A stretch of DNA of 22,700 nucleotides from Colimorpha_A sp045533115 (GCA_045533115.1 JAZSHF010000055.1:1-22700); one strand, 5' to 3'; positions 14,413-22,552 are shown, counted from the stretch's first letter. Notes: generated by a model from the sequence alone, not told the origin. Made by a program: numbers and translations.

Positions 14413-17400
14413 TTATTCGTCATCCTCGATACGTCTGTTCTTCTTAATTACGGCGATGCCGACTACTGCGGCGACCGCGAGGAGAAGAGCGGTGACTGTG
14501 CCGTCGGCGGTGTCGGGGTTGACCTGATCTCCGCCGGGAGGAGGCACGGGAACTGCGGTGAGGACTGCGTTGAGCGTCACGTCGGATGCGGGCATCGTTT
14601 CGGTGCCGTCGACGGGAACGGTGTAGCCGTCGCCCTCGTATCCGCGGTAGAGGTTCTCGAAGATATACTTAACTTCGCCTACGGTAAGCTCGTCACCTGC
14701 TTCAAGCTCGAAGGTCACGTTGTTCATAATGACTGCGCCAAATTCAACGACAGCGGTATCGGTAAGAGCCGAAAGCTCTGTATAGGTTCCGTCCTCGTTC
14801 TTTACGAAGTACTTGATAGTAACTGCATATACGTCCTTTTCGGAGAAAATCTTGACGTCGTTGTCTCTTGTTGCGGAGAGTTTAAGAGCGCCGCCGACGA
14901 TCTTGCCACCTTCCTCGGTAAGAACCGCGCCGAGCACGGTGAGAGCGTTAACGTCGTCGTTTGAGGTAAGATCATACTTAACGCCGTTGATTTCAAGAAC
15001 GGTAAGAACGTAGCCTTCTTTTACACCGAAGGTAACGTCGACCTTGTTAACGGTGCTGTACTCGTAAGAGTAGCCGTCGGAAATGGTGCTTCCGGTGTCG
15101 GATTCGGTAGTAAGCGTCTTCGATACGGGCTTGGTGTAAACCTCAACGGTCACGTCGGAAATCACGTTCTTAGCGGTGAATGCCCAGCTTCCGTCAGACG
15201 CAAGAGCAACTTCGTCGTCGTTTCCGTCGCCGTCAAGATCGATATTGACTACGGTTGCCTCGGGGTCGGTGCTGAATACGAGATTCTCGATGCCGTCAAC
15301 GGTTACGTAGATTTCCTCGATATTGTGGCCCTCGTTCGGTGCGAAGGTCATTTCAGCAGAGTTCTCGTTTTCGGTAACGGTTTCGGTGTAGGTATTTCCT
15401 GAAGTGGAACCGGGAACGGAAACGCTTCCGTTTTCGTCGATGGTTCCCGTTACGGTGTATGTCGGGATCTTGACCCATACGGCGTTGAGAGTAATATCGT
15501 GTGCGGGCATCGTGTAATCGTCTTCGATGATATCGGAGAATCCGTTTCCGACGTATCCGAGGTACCAGCCGCGAAGAACGTACTTCGCGCCGCCGATCAC
15601 GGTAATGTCGCCCTCGGTGTATTCGAAGGTCACGTTATCCACGACTACCTTGCCAAACTCGAGCGTTGCGGGCTGAGTTGCTATTTCGGTGTACTCGGTT
15701 ATCGTTCCGTTAGCGTTTTCGATATAGTACTTGGTGTATACGTTGTACTCACGGAGTGCGGATGTTACCTTTACGTCGTTGTCGCGGGTTGCGGAAAGAT
15801 GAACGTCGCCGCCGACGACAATGGTCTCGCCCTCGGGATCAAGCTCGGTTACGAAGACTGCATTGTAAAGATTTTCAAGAGTCTCGCGGTCGGACGCCTT
15901 TGTAAGGTCGTAAACGGTGCCGTTTACCTCAAGGGTATTGAGACGGTATCCGTTAAGAGCACGGAAGGGAACGTTAATGTTTTTGATCGGGTCGTAATTA
16001 TAGGTGAAGCCGACTATGATCTCGCTTCCGCTGTCGGCACTTGTTGTAAGAACGTGAGTGATCGCTTCGGTGTATACCTCAACTGCGATTCCGGAGGTAA
16101 CGTTCTTTGCGCCGAAGCTCCAGCTTCCGTCGGGAGCGAGGGTGATCTCGTCGAGGACGCCGTCGCCGTCAAGGTCGAGCTTGACTGCGCTTGCGCCGCT
16201 GACGGTGCTGTATACTACGTGCTTTGTGTCAAAGGGGGCATTGCCGGAGGTGAATACGAGAATCTCCTTAATCTTGAAGCCCTCGTTCGGGGTAAAGGTC
16301 ATTACAGCGGAATCCTGTCCCTCGGTAACTGCCTCTGTGTAGGTGTTGCCGATGAGAGAGCCGAGCGCACCGCTCGAAACGGTCGTTTTGCCGTTTTCGT
16401 CGATTACGCCGTATACGATGTGTGCAAGGTTGCCGCGAACTACCGAAAGATCGAGGTAGTTATATACGGTCATGGTCTCGGGCTGCTCAACGTCTTTGAT
16501 GCTCGTGAGGGTAGCCACGATGACGTATACCTTTTCAGCGAAGTATTCGTTTGCGGGAATCGTGAGTGTCGTGCTGTCAAGTCCCTCGGTCCAGGTCCAG
16601 AGCGTGGGATCGGTTACGTCAACTCCGTCCGCTGCGTTGACTGTAAGGGTCGCAACGAGAACGTCGTCGTTACGGTCGTTTGCATCTATATCGGTGGTTC
16701 CGATGTCGATGAGCTTATAGGTGATGTCAACACCGATATTACGGAAATAGTCGGGGATCGCGGGGATCATCTCGTCGAAGATCGAGGAAGCGATCTCGTT
16801 TTCGCCTCTGAAGCTGACAGTTTTGCTCGCAGGCTCGGAAAGGAGCGTTCCGTCAATGTGGAAGGCACGCTCAGCCGCGGATACGGGGTAGGAAATTGTG
16901 TAATCTGCTTTAAGCTCGCCGACAGAAGCGGTCTTTTCGCCGTTTTCAAGCGCGGTCTTATCCTGATAGATGGATGCATCTATGCTCGCGGGAACGTAGC
17001 CGCCGAAGATATCGCTGCTCTCGTCCTCAACGATAGGAATGTAAATAACTATCTTGCGTCCGTAGAAGTCGCCGTTACGGGGTGTCTCGGTTATGCAGTT
17101 CGCTGCAAAATTGAAGCCCGAAACGCCAATCGTTTTTGTGCTTTCTCCGATAAAGCTTACGTTAGCCTCATCGCAGGGAACCTCGTTTGCCCAACCGGTA
17201 GCGGTCTTATCCGAGGTATATATCTCGATCTGGTCGAGAGCGGTCGTATCAACGTCTGCAGCGAGCATATAGTGCTCGGAGATGGTGCCGGTTACGATGG
17301 AGCTTTCGTTGAGTGAGGACATTGCGGAGATCGTGTCCGCGACGGTCGTAAGCATATTTTCGATGTCTGCGCCATCGGAATGCGCGCTGTAATATGTGGC

Positions 17401-18276
17401 AGCCGCCCGCTCGCCTCTATTGTTATAAGCGGTAGCGTCGGGGTAGTTGCTCGACACTGCCTGAAGGAAGTTGACCGAATTTGTAGAGGGGGAGCCGATG
17501 TACATTGAGAAGATATGAGCTCCGCCGTCCTTGAGGACCTTTGCCGTTGATACTGCCGCATTTGCAACCGAGGTGCTGAAATCCGAATAGGTCGTCGGCT
17601 CGCCGTCGGTAATGAGAACGACGATCTTTGCGCGGTCTGTATAGGTTCCGGCAGGCTGCTTGCCGAATACGTTAGCTGCCATTTCCATACCGAGATCGGC
17701 TCTCGTTGCGCCGGATGAGGCGAGGTTATCTATTGCCTTGGCAAGGATGCCGCCTTCGCCGGCTGTGCTTGTCGTGCAGTTAACGAGGGAATTGAGGTAA
17801 TCTTGATCGGTCAGGTTGTTGTACGGCTTACCGCTGCCGCTATTAAGCGTAAGGATCTCGGTATTGTTGCCGTATCCCGATTGGCTTGCAAAGCCCACGA
17901 TTGCTACACGGTAGAGATTGCCTGTCGAATCGTTCATTTTCGCAACCTCATCGACGAAGCTCTGAGCCGCGTTCTTGAGAAGCTCGAGCTTTGACTTGCC
18001 GTTGACCCTTTCTGCCATCGAGCCCGACTGGTCGAGAACGAGGACGATATCTGCGGGCTTGTGTGCCTCGCTCGTGCTTACGGTGCCGTTAACGTATGCC
18101 TCAATGCGTATTTTCTTTGGGGACGTATCTGTTGCCGGGATCAGTGATTTGTTAAGAACGACGCCGCTTGCAGTTATGGCGTTAGCGGCGGTCTCGCCGG
18201 ATACTATTATTGCCATCGGTAAAATGTTTATCGCAAGACAAAGGGCGACAAATAAGCTTAAAAGTTTCTTTTTCAT
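14413..18276 (-). CDS. Large secreted vWA-domain surface protein with two ~320-residue repeats and a sortase-like C-terminus
   Basis: 1287 aa. The N-terminus is a signal peptide (MKKKLLSLFVALCL..., cleavage probably after an A-x-A near 30-33). A von Willebrand factor A domain (about 76-320) has the MIDAS motif DQSGSM (82-87) and VLITDGEPT. A middle region (~320-620) is beta-rich. Two tandem repeats (~622-940 and ~942-1245) each carry '(G/T)xIDENG', 'NEGxxIxEI', a Ca-binding-like D-L-D-G-D-G loop, 'DGSW', 'LSATRDNDVK' and 'MPAxDxTLNAV', resembling listeria-bacteroides/InlB-type repeats. The C-terminus has a PPPGG linker, NPDTAD (about 1253-1258), a hydrophobic helix and a KKNRR tail: a sortase-type wall anchor with a non-LPXTG signal. 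AAGGAG precedes the ATG. The protein probably displays an adhesin-like domain on the cell wall; its ligand is unknown. Confidence 0.85.
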   Translation of the reverse strand: MKKKLLSLFVALCLAINILPMAIIVSGETAANAITASGVVLNKSLIPATDTSPKKIRIEAYVNGTVSTSEAHKPADIVLVLDQSGSMAERVNGKSKLELLKNAAQSFVDEVAKMNDSTGNLYRVAIVGFASQSGYGNNTEILTLNSGSGKPYNNLTDQDYLNSLVNCTTSTAGEGGILAKAIDNLASSGATRADLGMEMAANVFGKQPAGTYTDRAKIVVLITDGEPTTYSDFSTSVANAAVSTAKVLKDGGAHIFSMYIGSPSTNSVNFLQAVSSNYPDATAYNNRGERAAATYYSAHSDGADIENMLTTVADTISAMSSLNESSIVTGTISEHYMLAADVDTTALDQIEIYTSDKTATGWANEVPCDEANVSFIGESTKTIGVSGFNFAANCITETPRNGDFYGRKIVIYIPIVEDESSDIFGGYVPASIDASIYQDKTALENGEKTASVGELKADYTISYPVSAAERAFHIDGTLLSEPASKTVSFRGENEIASSIFDEMIPAIPDYFRNIGVDITYKLIDIGTTDIDANDRNDDVLVATLTVNAADGVDVTDPTLWTWTEGLDSTTLTIPANEYFAEKVYVIVATLTSIKDVEQPETMTVYNYLDLSVVRGNLAHIVYGVIDENGKTTVSSGALGSLIGNTYTEAVTEGQDSAVMTFTPNEGFKIKEILVFTSGNAPFDTKHVVYSTVSGASAVKLDLDGDGVLDEITLAPDGSWSFGAKNVTSGIAVEVYTEAITHVLTTSADSGSEIIVGFTYNYDPIKNINVPFRALNGYRLNTLEVNGTVYDLTKASDRETLENLYNAVFVTELDPEGETIVVGGDVHLSATRDNDVKVTSALREYNVYTKYYIENANGTITEYTEIATQPATLEFGKVVVDNVTFEYTEGDITVIGGAKYVLRGWYLGYVGNGFSDIIEDDYTMPAHDITLNAVWVKIPTYTVTGTIDENGSVSVPGSTSGNTYTETVTENENSAEMTFAPNEGHNIEEIYVTVDGIENLVFSTDPEATVVNIDLDGDGNDDEVALASDGSWAFTAKNVISDVTVEVYTKPVSKTLTTESDTGSTISDGYSYEYSTVNKVDVTFGVKEGYVLTVLEINGVKYDLTSNDDVNALTVLGAVLTEEGGKIVGGALKLSATRDNDVKIFSEKDVYAVTIKYFVKNEDGTYTELSALTDTAVVEFGAVIMNNVTFELEAGDELTVGEVKYIFENLYRGYEGDGYTVPVDGTETMPASDVTLNAVLTAVPVPPPGGDQVNPDTADGTVTALLLAVAAVVGIAVIKKNRRIEDDE

Positions 18277-18288
18277 TTGTTCTTCTCC

Positions 18289-18381
18289 TTAAATATTAAA
18301 TACTGTTTTGATCGGCGTGATCATCTTACGCCTTTTTGCGAATGCCATCATATAGGTTATTATCCTGACTGCCTTTTTCAT
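18289..18381 (-). CDS. Possible 30-residue basic peptide upstream of the surface protein
   Basis: The frame encodes MKKAVRIITYMMAFAKRRKM and ten more residues. It starts at an ATG with GAGGTG 6 nt upstream, 15 nt after the preceding gene, and its TAA overlaps the AAGGAG of the surface-protein gene, so all three genes look co-translated. The peptide is short, basic and amphipathic or weakly hydrophobic, with no recognisable family. It could be a real small protein or a leader peptide controlling translation of the long gene. The good ribosome-binding site and tight packing are the only support. Confidence 0.4.
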   Translation of the reverse strand: MKKAVRIITYMMAFAKRRKMITPIKTVFNI

Positions 18382-18396
18382 TTTAATCACCTCGGA

Positions 18397-18744
18397 TCAG
18401 TTTTCTTCGCTATTATCGTTATTAAGGCGTCGCTTCGGGCATTTACAGATGCCTATCAGCTCCTCCTCGTCCGAGAAGTAGCTACAGTCAACGCAGTATC
18501 CGTCGGAAAACCGACTGTCGCCGTGCTCGCAGATCGACTGCATGTGCGTTGCGAACGGGTACCCGTCGTCCGTATATATAGGATGCTTTTCGAAATCGGG
18601 ATATATCGGAATCGGCTCGGCAAATTCGCTGTGCCTTTCGCGCTCCTCATAATATCCGTAATATATTTCGAAGACCTTTCCGAAAAGCTCTATTCGCTTG
18701 TAAAGATCGCCGTCTTTTACCTTTGTCATTTTGTCACCGTCCAT
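18397..18744 (-). CDS. Small cysteine-rich protein of unknown function
   Basis: Up to 115 aa. The body is strongly polar and aromatic (KVFEIYYGYYEE...PIPIYPDF) and ends in a cysteine cluster: one Cys in 'SIC', a C-x2-C in 'GYCVDC', and C-x-C in 'GICKC', consistent with a small zinc-binding fold. I know it only as a recurring hypothetical protein of gut Clostridia; no function is known to me. Two starts are possible: the ATG at 18744, inside a long inverted repeat with weak GGA upstream, or the ATG at 18729 (MTKVKDGDLY), where conserved-looking sequence begins and GGTGA lies just upstream. I favour 18729 slightly. It heads a probable operon with the 30-aa peptide and the vWA surface protein. 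Confidence 0.7.
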   Translation of the reverse strand: MDGDKMTKVKDGDLYKRIELFGKVFEIYYGYYEERERHSEFAEPIPIYPDFEKHPIYTDDGYPFATHMQSICEHGDSRFSDGYCVDCSYFSDEEELIGICKCPKRRLNNDNSEEN

Positions 18745-18794
18745 AAAAAATTCCGCATAGCGCTTACTGTAAGCATTATACGGAATTTTTTATG
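18742..18794. repeat. 26-bp inverted repeat at the 5' end of the Cys-rich gene
   Basis: The left arm (18742-18767) and right arm (18769-18794) match at 23 of 26 positions around a single central base. The ends read CATAAAAAATTCCG/CGGAATTTTTTATG. The minus-strand -10-like TATAAT (18776-18781) lies in the right arm and a candidate start codon (18742-18744) in the left arm. It could be a promoter/operator region, a bidirectional terminator or a small mobile palindrome. Confidence 0.6.
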
Positions 18795-18827
18795 AAAAAA
18801 CTACCCCCGAAAACAAGTTTTTCGGTA
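18795..18827 (-). terminator. Weak candidate terminator after the dual-HTH regulator
   Basis: A 7-bp stem CCGAAAA/TTTTCGG (18807-18813 with 18819-18825) is followed on the minus strand by GGGTAG and then six Ts. The six-base gap before the T tract makes it weak; the 26-bp inverted repeat just beyond may share the job. Confidence 0.35.
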
Positions 18828-18834
18828 CTGATTT

Positions 18835-20055
18835 TTATAGTATCAAAGCGAACTCCGACCTGTCCTTTATTCCCGTTTTTTGGACAGCCGAAAGGACAGT
18901 TTGCTTGACGGTCGACTCGGATATATAGAGCATCGACGCGATCTCCTTTGAGGTAAATCCGAACGCCGCAAGCTTCGCAACCTCGCGCTCGCGCAGGGTG
19001 AGGTTGTGTGCTATCACTCGTCCTCGTACAGCACCCGAAAGCTTCGACCAGCCGACACTGTATATTTTGTAAAGGTTTTTAACCATAATAAGCGCCTCGG
19101 AATCGACAAGCTCAATGCGTTCCTCAAGCAGGCGGTCGAAATGACGGATGTACTCGGTCAGAATACCGTAAAGGCGGTCGGGAAGCGCGAGCGCTATCGC
19201 CTTGTCGATATGCTCGATAGCGTGCTGCTTGTCGCCCGAATTGTAGTAGGAAACGGCGCAGGAAAGACGCAAATATATTTCGGGAATGACGGTTTTGTCG
19301 GCTGACGCCTGCGATATCATCGGTTCGATCGCGAGCGGGAGCATTCTCATCATCGCCAGTCCCTTTATTCCCTCGACGTCGTCCTGCTTCGTAGCGACGG
19401 CAAACGCCGACATATAAAGGTATTTGACGTAAAACACCCGTGCGGTCTGAAGCGAATCGGGATGAAGCGGAACAAACGAGCCGCGTTTGAACCATTCGGG
19501 GTAATCCTTGTTATCGTAGACCGAGCTGTCGACGATGGCAAGGGACAGCGTTATCATATCGCGCTCCTCGGCGGTAGCATGGGGAGCCTCGCAAATATGC
19601 TTTTTTGCCTCGTACCAAAGCGCAATGTCGCCGCGCCAAATAGCACATAGAGCAAGGAGCATTCCGCCGCCGAGCACCGCGTAGAAGCCCGAACGCGAGG
19701 AGAGAAAGTATCTTGCGTGGTCGTAGACCTTGTCGATCTCGCCGCGGCGGTAGGCTATCTGTGCCGAAAGAAGCGCGCAGGCCTCGGGGTTGTTTTCAAG
19801 AAATTTTATGCTTTCCTCTGCTTCGCCCGGCACCGAGTAAATGTTTGTCATATCGAGGAATGGGGATTTTCTGGGCATCGGCAGATGCGGCTCCTCTTCC
19901 TTTTTGCCCTTGGGCAAAACGGCGTGTGCCGGGATCATCCAGGTGCGCTCCCATCTGGTCGCGCCCCTTATACGGCCTTCCTTGCAAAGTCCCTGAACAC
20001 GGCGGGGAGTAACGCCCCATTTTTCCGCCGCTTCCTTTACGGTTATCAGATCCAT
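18835..20055 (-). CDS. Transcriptional regulator with N-terminal excisionase/MerR-like HTH and C-terminal LuxR HTH
   Basis: 406 aa. Residues 1-45 (TVKEAAEKWGVTPRRVQGLC, then GRIRGATRWERTWMIP) are a winged-helix/excisionase-type DNA-binding module common in Clostridia. Residues ~60-340 are helical, with TPR-like segments (ALLSAQIAYRRGEIDKVYDHA; SYYNSGDKQHAIEHIDKAIAL). Residues ~352-406 are a LuxR/GerE HTH (LTLREREVAKLAAFGFTSKEIASMLYISESTVKQ). No receiver or ATPase domain is visible, so any signal probably enters through the helical middle. The ATG at 20055 has GAGG 5 nt upstream. A consensus promoter and three regularly spaced palindromes lie just upstream, which suggests autoregulation. Nearby targets could be the surface-protein operon or hppA; the sequence does not show which. 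Confidence 0.85.
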   Translation of the reverse strand: MDLITVKEAAEKWGVTPRRVQGLCKEGRIRGATRWERTWMIPAHAVLPKGKKEEEPHLPMPRKSPFLDMTNIYSVPGEAEESIKFLENNPEACALLSAQIAYRRGEIDKVYDHARYFLSSRSGFYAVLGGGMLLALCAIWRGDIALWYEAKKHICEAPHATAEERDMITLSLAIVDSSVYDNKDYPEWFKRGSFVPLHPDSLQTARVFYVKYLYMSAFAVATKQDDVEGIKGLAMMRMLPLAIEPMISQASADKTVIPEIYLRLSCAVSYYNSGDKQHAIEHIDKAIALALPDRLYGILTEYIRHFDRLLEERIELVDSEALIMVKNLYKIYSVGWSKLSGAVRGRVIAHNLTLREREVAKLAAFGFTSKEIASMLYISESTVKQTVLSAVQKTGIKDRSEFALIL

Positions 20056-20075
20056 AATTACCTCGTTTTTAATTT

Positions 20076-20159
20076 ATTTCGTTCAAACGAAATGAAATTA
20101 GCTGTTTTTATTCGCTCGAACGAAGTTTATTGCGTCATTTTTCTTCGTTCAAACGAAAT
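20076..20159. promoter_or_regulatory. Three palindromic sites spaced exactly 33 bp apart in the regulator's leader
   Basis: The 14-bp cores TTCGTTCAAACGAA (20078-20091), TTCGCTCGAACGAA (20111-20124) and TTCGTTCAAACGAA (20144-20157) start 33 bp apart each time. The outer two are identical and extend to about 18 bp; the middle one has one arm mismatch. They lie just downstream of the predicted start of transcription (about 20162) and before the Shine-Dalgarno, so a bound protein would block elongation. They look like operators for a dimer, probably the adjacent regulator. Confidence 0.7.
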
Positions 20160-20168
20160 CTCATAATT

Positions 20169-20197
20169 ATTATACCCTCTTTTTTGCAGCTTGTCAA
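20169..20197 (-). promoter_or_regulatory. Consensus sigma-A promoter of the dual-HTH regulator
   Basis: The minus strand reads TTGACA (20192-20197), a 17-nt spacer and TATAAT (20169-20174): a perfect match to consensus, as expected for a strong promoter held in check by operators. Confidence 0.85.
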
Positions 20198-20320
20198 GGA
20201 TTTTCGATCAACAAAATCTCGGCGTTTAACGCTTTTCAACAAAGAAAAGGGCAGGACGAATACCGTTTTACTCCATTGTGAAGAAACGGTTTAATTTTGG
20301 AAATAATTTTCCTCAAAGTA

Positions 20321-20349
20321 TTGTAATTTTTTGTTTTATATGTTAAAAT
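20321..20349 (+). promoter_or_regulatory. Sigma-A promoter of hppA
   Basis: TTGTAA (20321-20326), a 17-nt A/T-rich spacer and TAAAAT (20344-20349). The leader is about 57 nt and carries AAAGGAG (20398-20404) 8 nt before the ATG. The sequence between this promoter and the divergent regulator promoter (20198-20320) holds only a weak hairpin (ACCGTTT/AAACGGT near 20265-20291) and no gene. Confidence 0.65.
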
Positions 20350-20412
20350 GACCGATAGTGGCTTTCTGTCATTAAGGCGGATCGTCAGACAAAACATAAA
20401 GGAGAAAATTAA

Positions 20413-22479
20413 ATGGGTATTTATCTTCCTCTCGTTCTCGTTGTTTTTGCGGCAGTGATAACTCTCGGATACGTTTTCGTGCTTTTCCGTAAGGTATCAA
20501 GGATCCAGATCAACGACAAAAAGGTTGAGGACATTCACAAGCATATTCACGACGGAGCAATGACCTTCCTCACCCGTGAATATAAGCTTATAATTCCGTT
20601 CATACTCGGAATCGGCGTGCTTCTTACCGCGCTCGGCTTCGTTCCCGCACTAAAGGGCGCCGAGGGTATCGGCTGGAAGGCGGCCATTTGCTTCGTTATC
20701 GGCGCAATGTTTTCCGCGGCTGCGGGCTGGATCGGAATGTTTATTGCGACTAAGGCGAACGCAAGAACTGCGGTCAAGGCGCGTGACGAGGGAATGTCGG
20801 GTGCTCTTAACGTTGCTTTCAGCGGCGGCGCGGTGCTCGGTCTTTCGGTCGTCGGCTTCGGTCTGCTCGGACTTGCGGGAATCACACTTCTCGTATATGC
20901 GATAATGGGCGATCTTCACGCTCCCGTTCAGATACTTACGGGATACAGCTTGGGCTGTTCCCTTATCGCACTTTTTGCACGTGTCGGCGGCGGTATTTAT
21001 ACCAAGGCAGCAGACGTCGGTGCCGACCTCGTCGGTAAGCTCGAGGCGGGAATTCCCGAGGATGACCCCAGAAATCCCGCAACTATCGCCGATAACGTCG
21101 GTGACAACGTCGGCGATATCGCAGGTATGGGCTCCGACCTTACCGAGTCCTACGTCGGCTCTATCCTTTCCGCTCTTACCATGGCGCTCCTTACAGGACT
21201 TACTGCGAAGTATCTTCTTTTCCCGATACTCCTTTGCGGCATCGGTGCTATCGCCGCTTTGGCGTCGGTCGTTATCTTCCGCGCAAAAAAATGGTCCGAT
21301 CCCCATAAGGCGCTTAACATCGCTACCTACATAGCAACGGGTATCGTAATCGTTGCATCTATCCTTCTTTCGGTATTCTACGTTGGCAACTGGAAGCTTC
21401 TCGTATGCGTCATTTCGGGACTTCTTGCCGGAATCGGCGTCGGATTTATTGCTGAGCTGTATACTTCGGACGAATATAAGTCGGTTAAGCAAATCGCAAA
21501 AGAATCGACAACCGGTCACGGAACCAATATCATAGCAGGCGTCGGCGTGGGTATGAAGTCTACTTGGCTCACGATCGCTTGTCTTGCTGCAGTTATAGCA
21601 GTTTCCTATTTCTTCGGCGGAAGCTACGGTATCGCCCTCGCGGCTGTCGGTATGCTTTCGACCGTTGGTATAACCGTTGCGGTTGACGGCTACGGCCCGA
21701 TCGCCGATAACGCGGGCGGTATTGCCGAAATGTCCGAGCTTCCTCACGGCGTCCGTGAGATAACGGATAAGCTCGACGCGGTCGGAAACACCACCGCCGC
21801 TATCGGTAAGGGCTTCTGCATCGGCTCGGCTACCCTCACCTCGCTTGCATTTATTATGTCGTTCATTGAGGCGGCAAAGGTTCAGATATCGCTTGCCGAC
21901 CCGAAGGTTCTTATCGGTATGCTTATCGGCGCAATGCTTCCTTACCTCTTCAGCGCACTTACGATCGGCTCGGTCGGCCGTGCCGCTAACAAGATGGTCG
22001 ACGAGGTTCGTGCACAGTACGAAAAGCATCCCGAGATCCTCGAGGGCAAAATGGCTCCTGATTATAACAGATGTATCGACATTTCGACGAAAGCTTCGCT
22101 TCGCGAAATGATAGTTCCGGGACTTATCGTTCTCATTTCCCCCGTCGCAGCCGGCTTTGTTCTCGGCTCGGCAGGTCTTGGCGGACTTCTAATCGGCGGC
22201 CTTCTCTCCGCTATAATGCTCGCAGTCTTTATGGCAAACGCGGGCGGTGCTTGGGATAACGCTAAGAAGTACGTCGAAGCAGGAAACTTCGGCGGAAAGG
22301 GAAGCGATACTCATAAGGCGGCAATCACGGGTGACACCGTCGGTGACCCCTTCAAGGATACCGCGGGACCTGCGATGGATATCCTCATCAAGCTTATGTC
22401 GGTAATCTCCCTCGTTCTCGTTCCCGTTCTTGCAAATGTTACCTGTCTTTGGGATATTATAGTTAAGTATCTCGCGTAA
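20413..22479 (+). CDS. hppA: Membrane-bound ion-translocating pyrophosphatase, K+-dependent type
   Basis: A 688-aa integral membrane enzyme with about 16 predicted helices that couples PPi hydrolysis to H+ or Na+ export. The substrate-binding signatures are intact: EDDPRNPATIADNVGDNVGD (216-235) followed by IAGMGSDLTESY; DGYGPIADNAGGIAEM; and near the C-terminus GDTVGDPFKDTAGPAMDILIKLM. At the K+-determining position the sequence is GNTTAA (458-463) with Ala462; K+-independent enzymes have Lys there. It should therefore need K+, a group that includes the Na+ pumps. H+ versus Na+ cannot be settled by eye. It is a single gene with its own promoter and terminator. It could recover energy from the PPi released by the three AMP-forming ligases encoded nearby. 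Confidence 0.96.
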   Translation: MGIYLPLVLVVFAAVITLGYVFVLFRKVSRIQINDKKVEDIHKHIHDGAMTFLTREYKLIIPFILGIGVLLTALGFVPALKGAEGIGWKAAICFVIGAMFSAAAGWIGMFIATKANARTAVKARDEGMSGALNVAFSGGAVLGLSVVGFGLLGLAGITLLVYAIMGDLHAPVQILTGYSLGCSLIALFARVGGGIYTKAADVGADLVGKLEAGIPEDDPRNPATIADNVGDNVGDIAGMGSDLTESYVGSILSALTMALLTGLTAKYLLFPILLCGIGAIAALASVVIFRAKKWSDPHKALNIATYIATGIVIVASILLSVFYVGNWKLLVCVISGLLAGIGVGFIAELYTSDEYKSVKQIAKESTTGHGTNIIAGVGVGMKSTWLTIACLAAVIAVSYFFGGSYGIALAAVGMLSTVGITVAVDGYGPIADNAGGIAEMSELPHGVREITDKLDAVGNTTAAIGKGFCIGSATLTSLAFIMSFIEAAKVQISLADPKVLIGMLIGAMLPYLFSALTIGSVGRAANKMVDEVRAQYEKHPEILEGKMAPDYNRCIDISTKASLREMIVPGLIVLISPVAAGFVLGSAGLGGLLIGGLLSAIMLAVFMANAGGAWDNAKKYVEAGNFGGKGSDTHKAAITGDTVGDPFKDTAGPAMDILIKLMSVISLVLVPVLANVTCLWDIIVKYLA

Positions 22480-22501
22480 AAATATTGCACTGCGCGCAAT
22501 T

Positions 22502-22543
22502 AAAAAGAGAGCATTTCGGTTTTCCCGAAATGCTCTCTTTTTT
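22502..22543 (+). terminator. Intrinsic terminator of hppA
   Basis: A 17-bp stem (AAAAGAGAGCATTTCGG, 22503-22519, with CCGAAATGCTCTCTTTT) with a 5-nt loop is followed by a T run ending at 22543, about 22 nt after the stop codon. Confidence 0.9.
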
Positions 22544-22552
22544 GTAAACGAA

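Noticed and set aside
15499..17316. Long plus-strand open frame (605 codons) opposite the surface-protein gene
   Set aside because: Its composition is that of an antisense shadow (runs of V, G, C and R), with no domain or proper ribosome-binding site. The minus-strand frame has a signal peptide, vWA motif and repeats.
20076..20159. Triple palindromes as a CRISPR array or as LexA/SOS boxes
   Set aside because: The units are 14 bp with 19-bp gaps, too short for CRISPR repeats and spacers. The half-sites are TTCGTT/AACGAA, not the CGAAC-N4-GTTCG of Gram-positive LexA sites.
20650..22029. 459-codon minus-strand frame opposite hppA
   Set aside because: It lies wholly antisense to a highly conserved pyrophosphatase and is rich in C, D, R and K with no recognisable motif; it is a product of codon bias.
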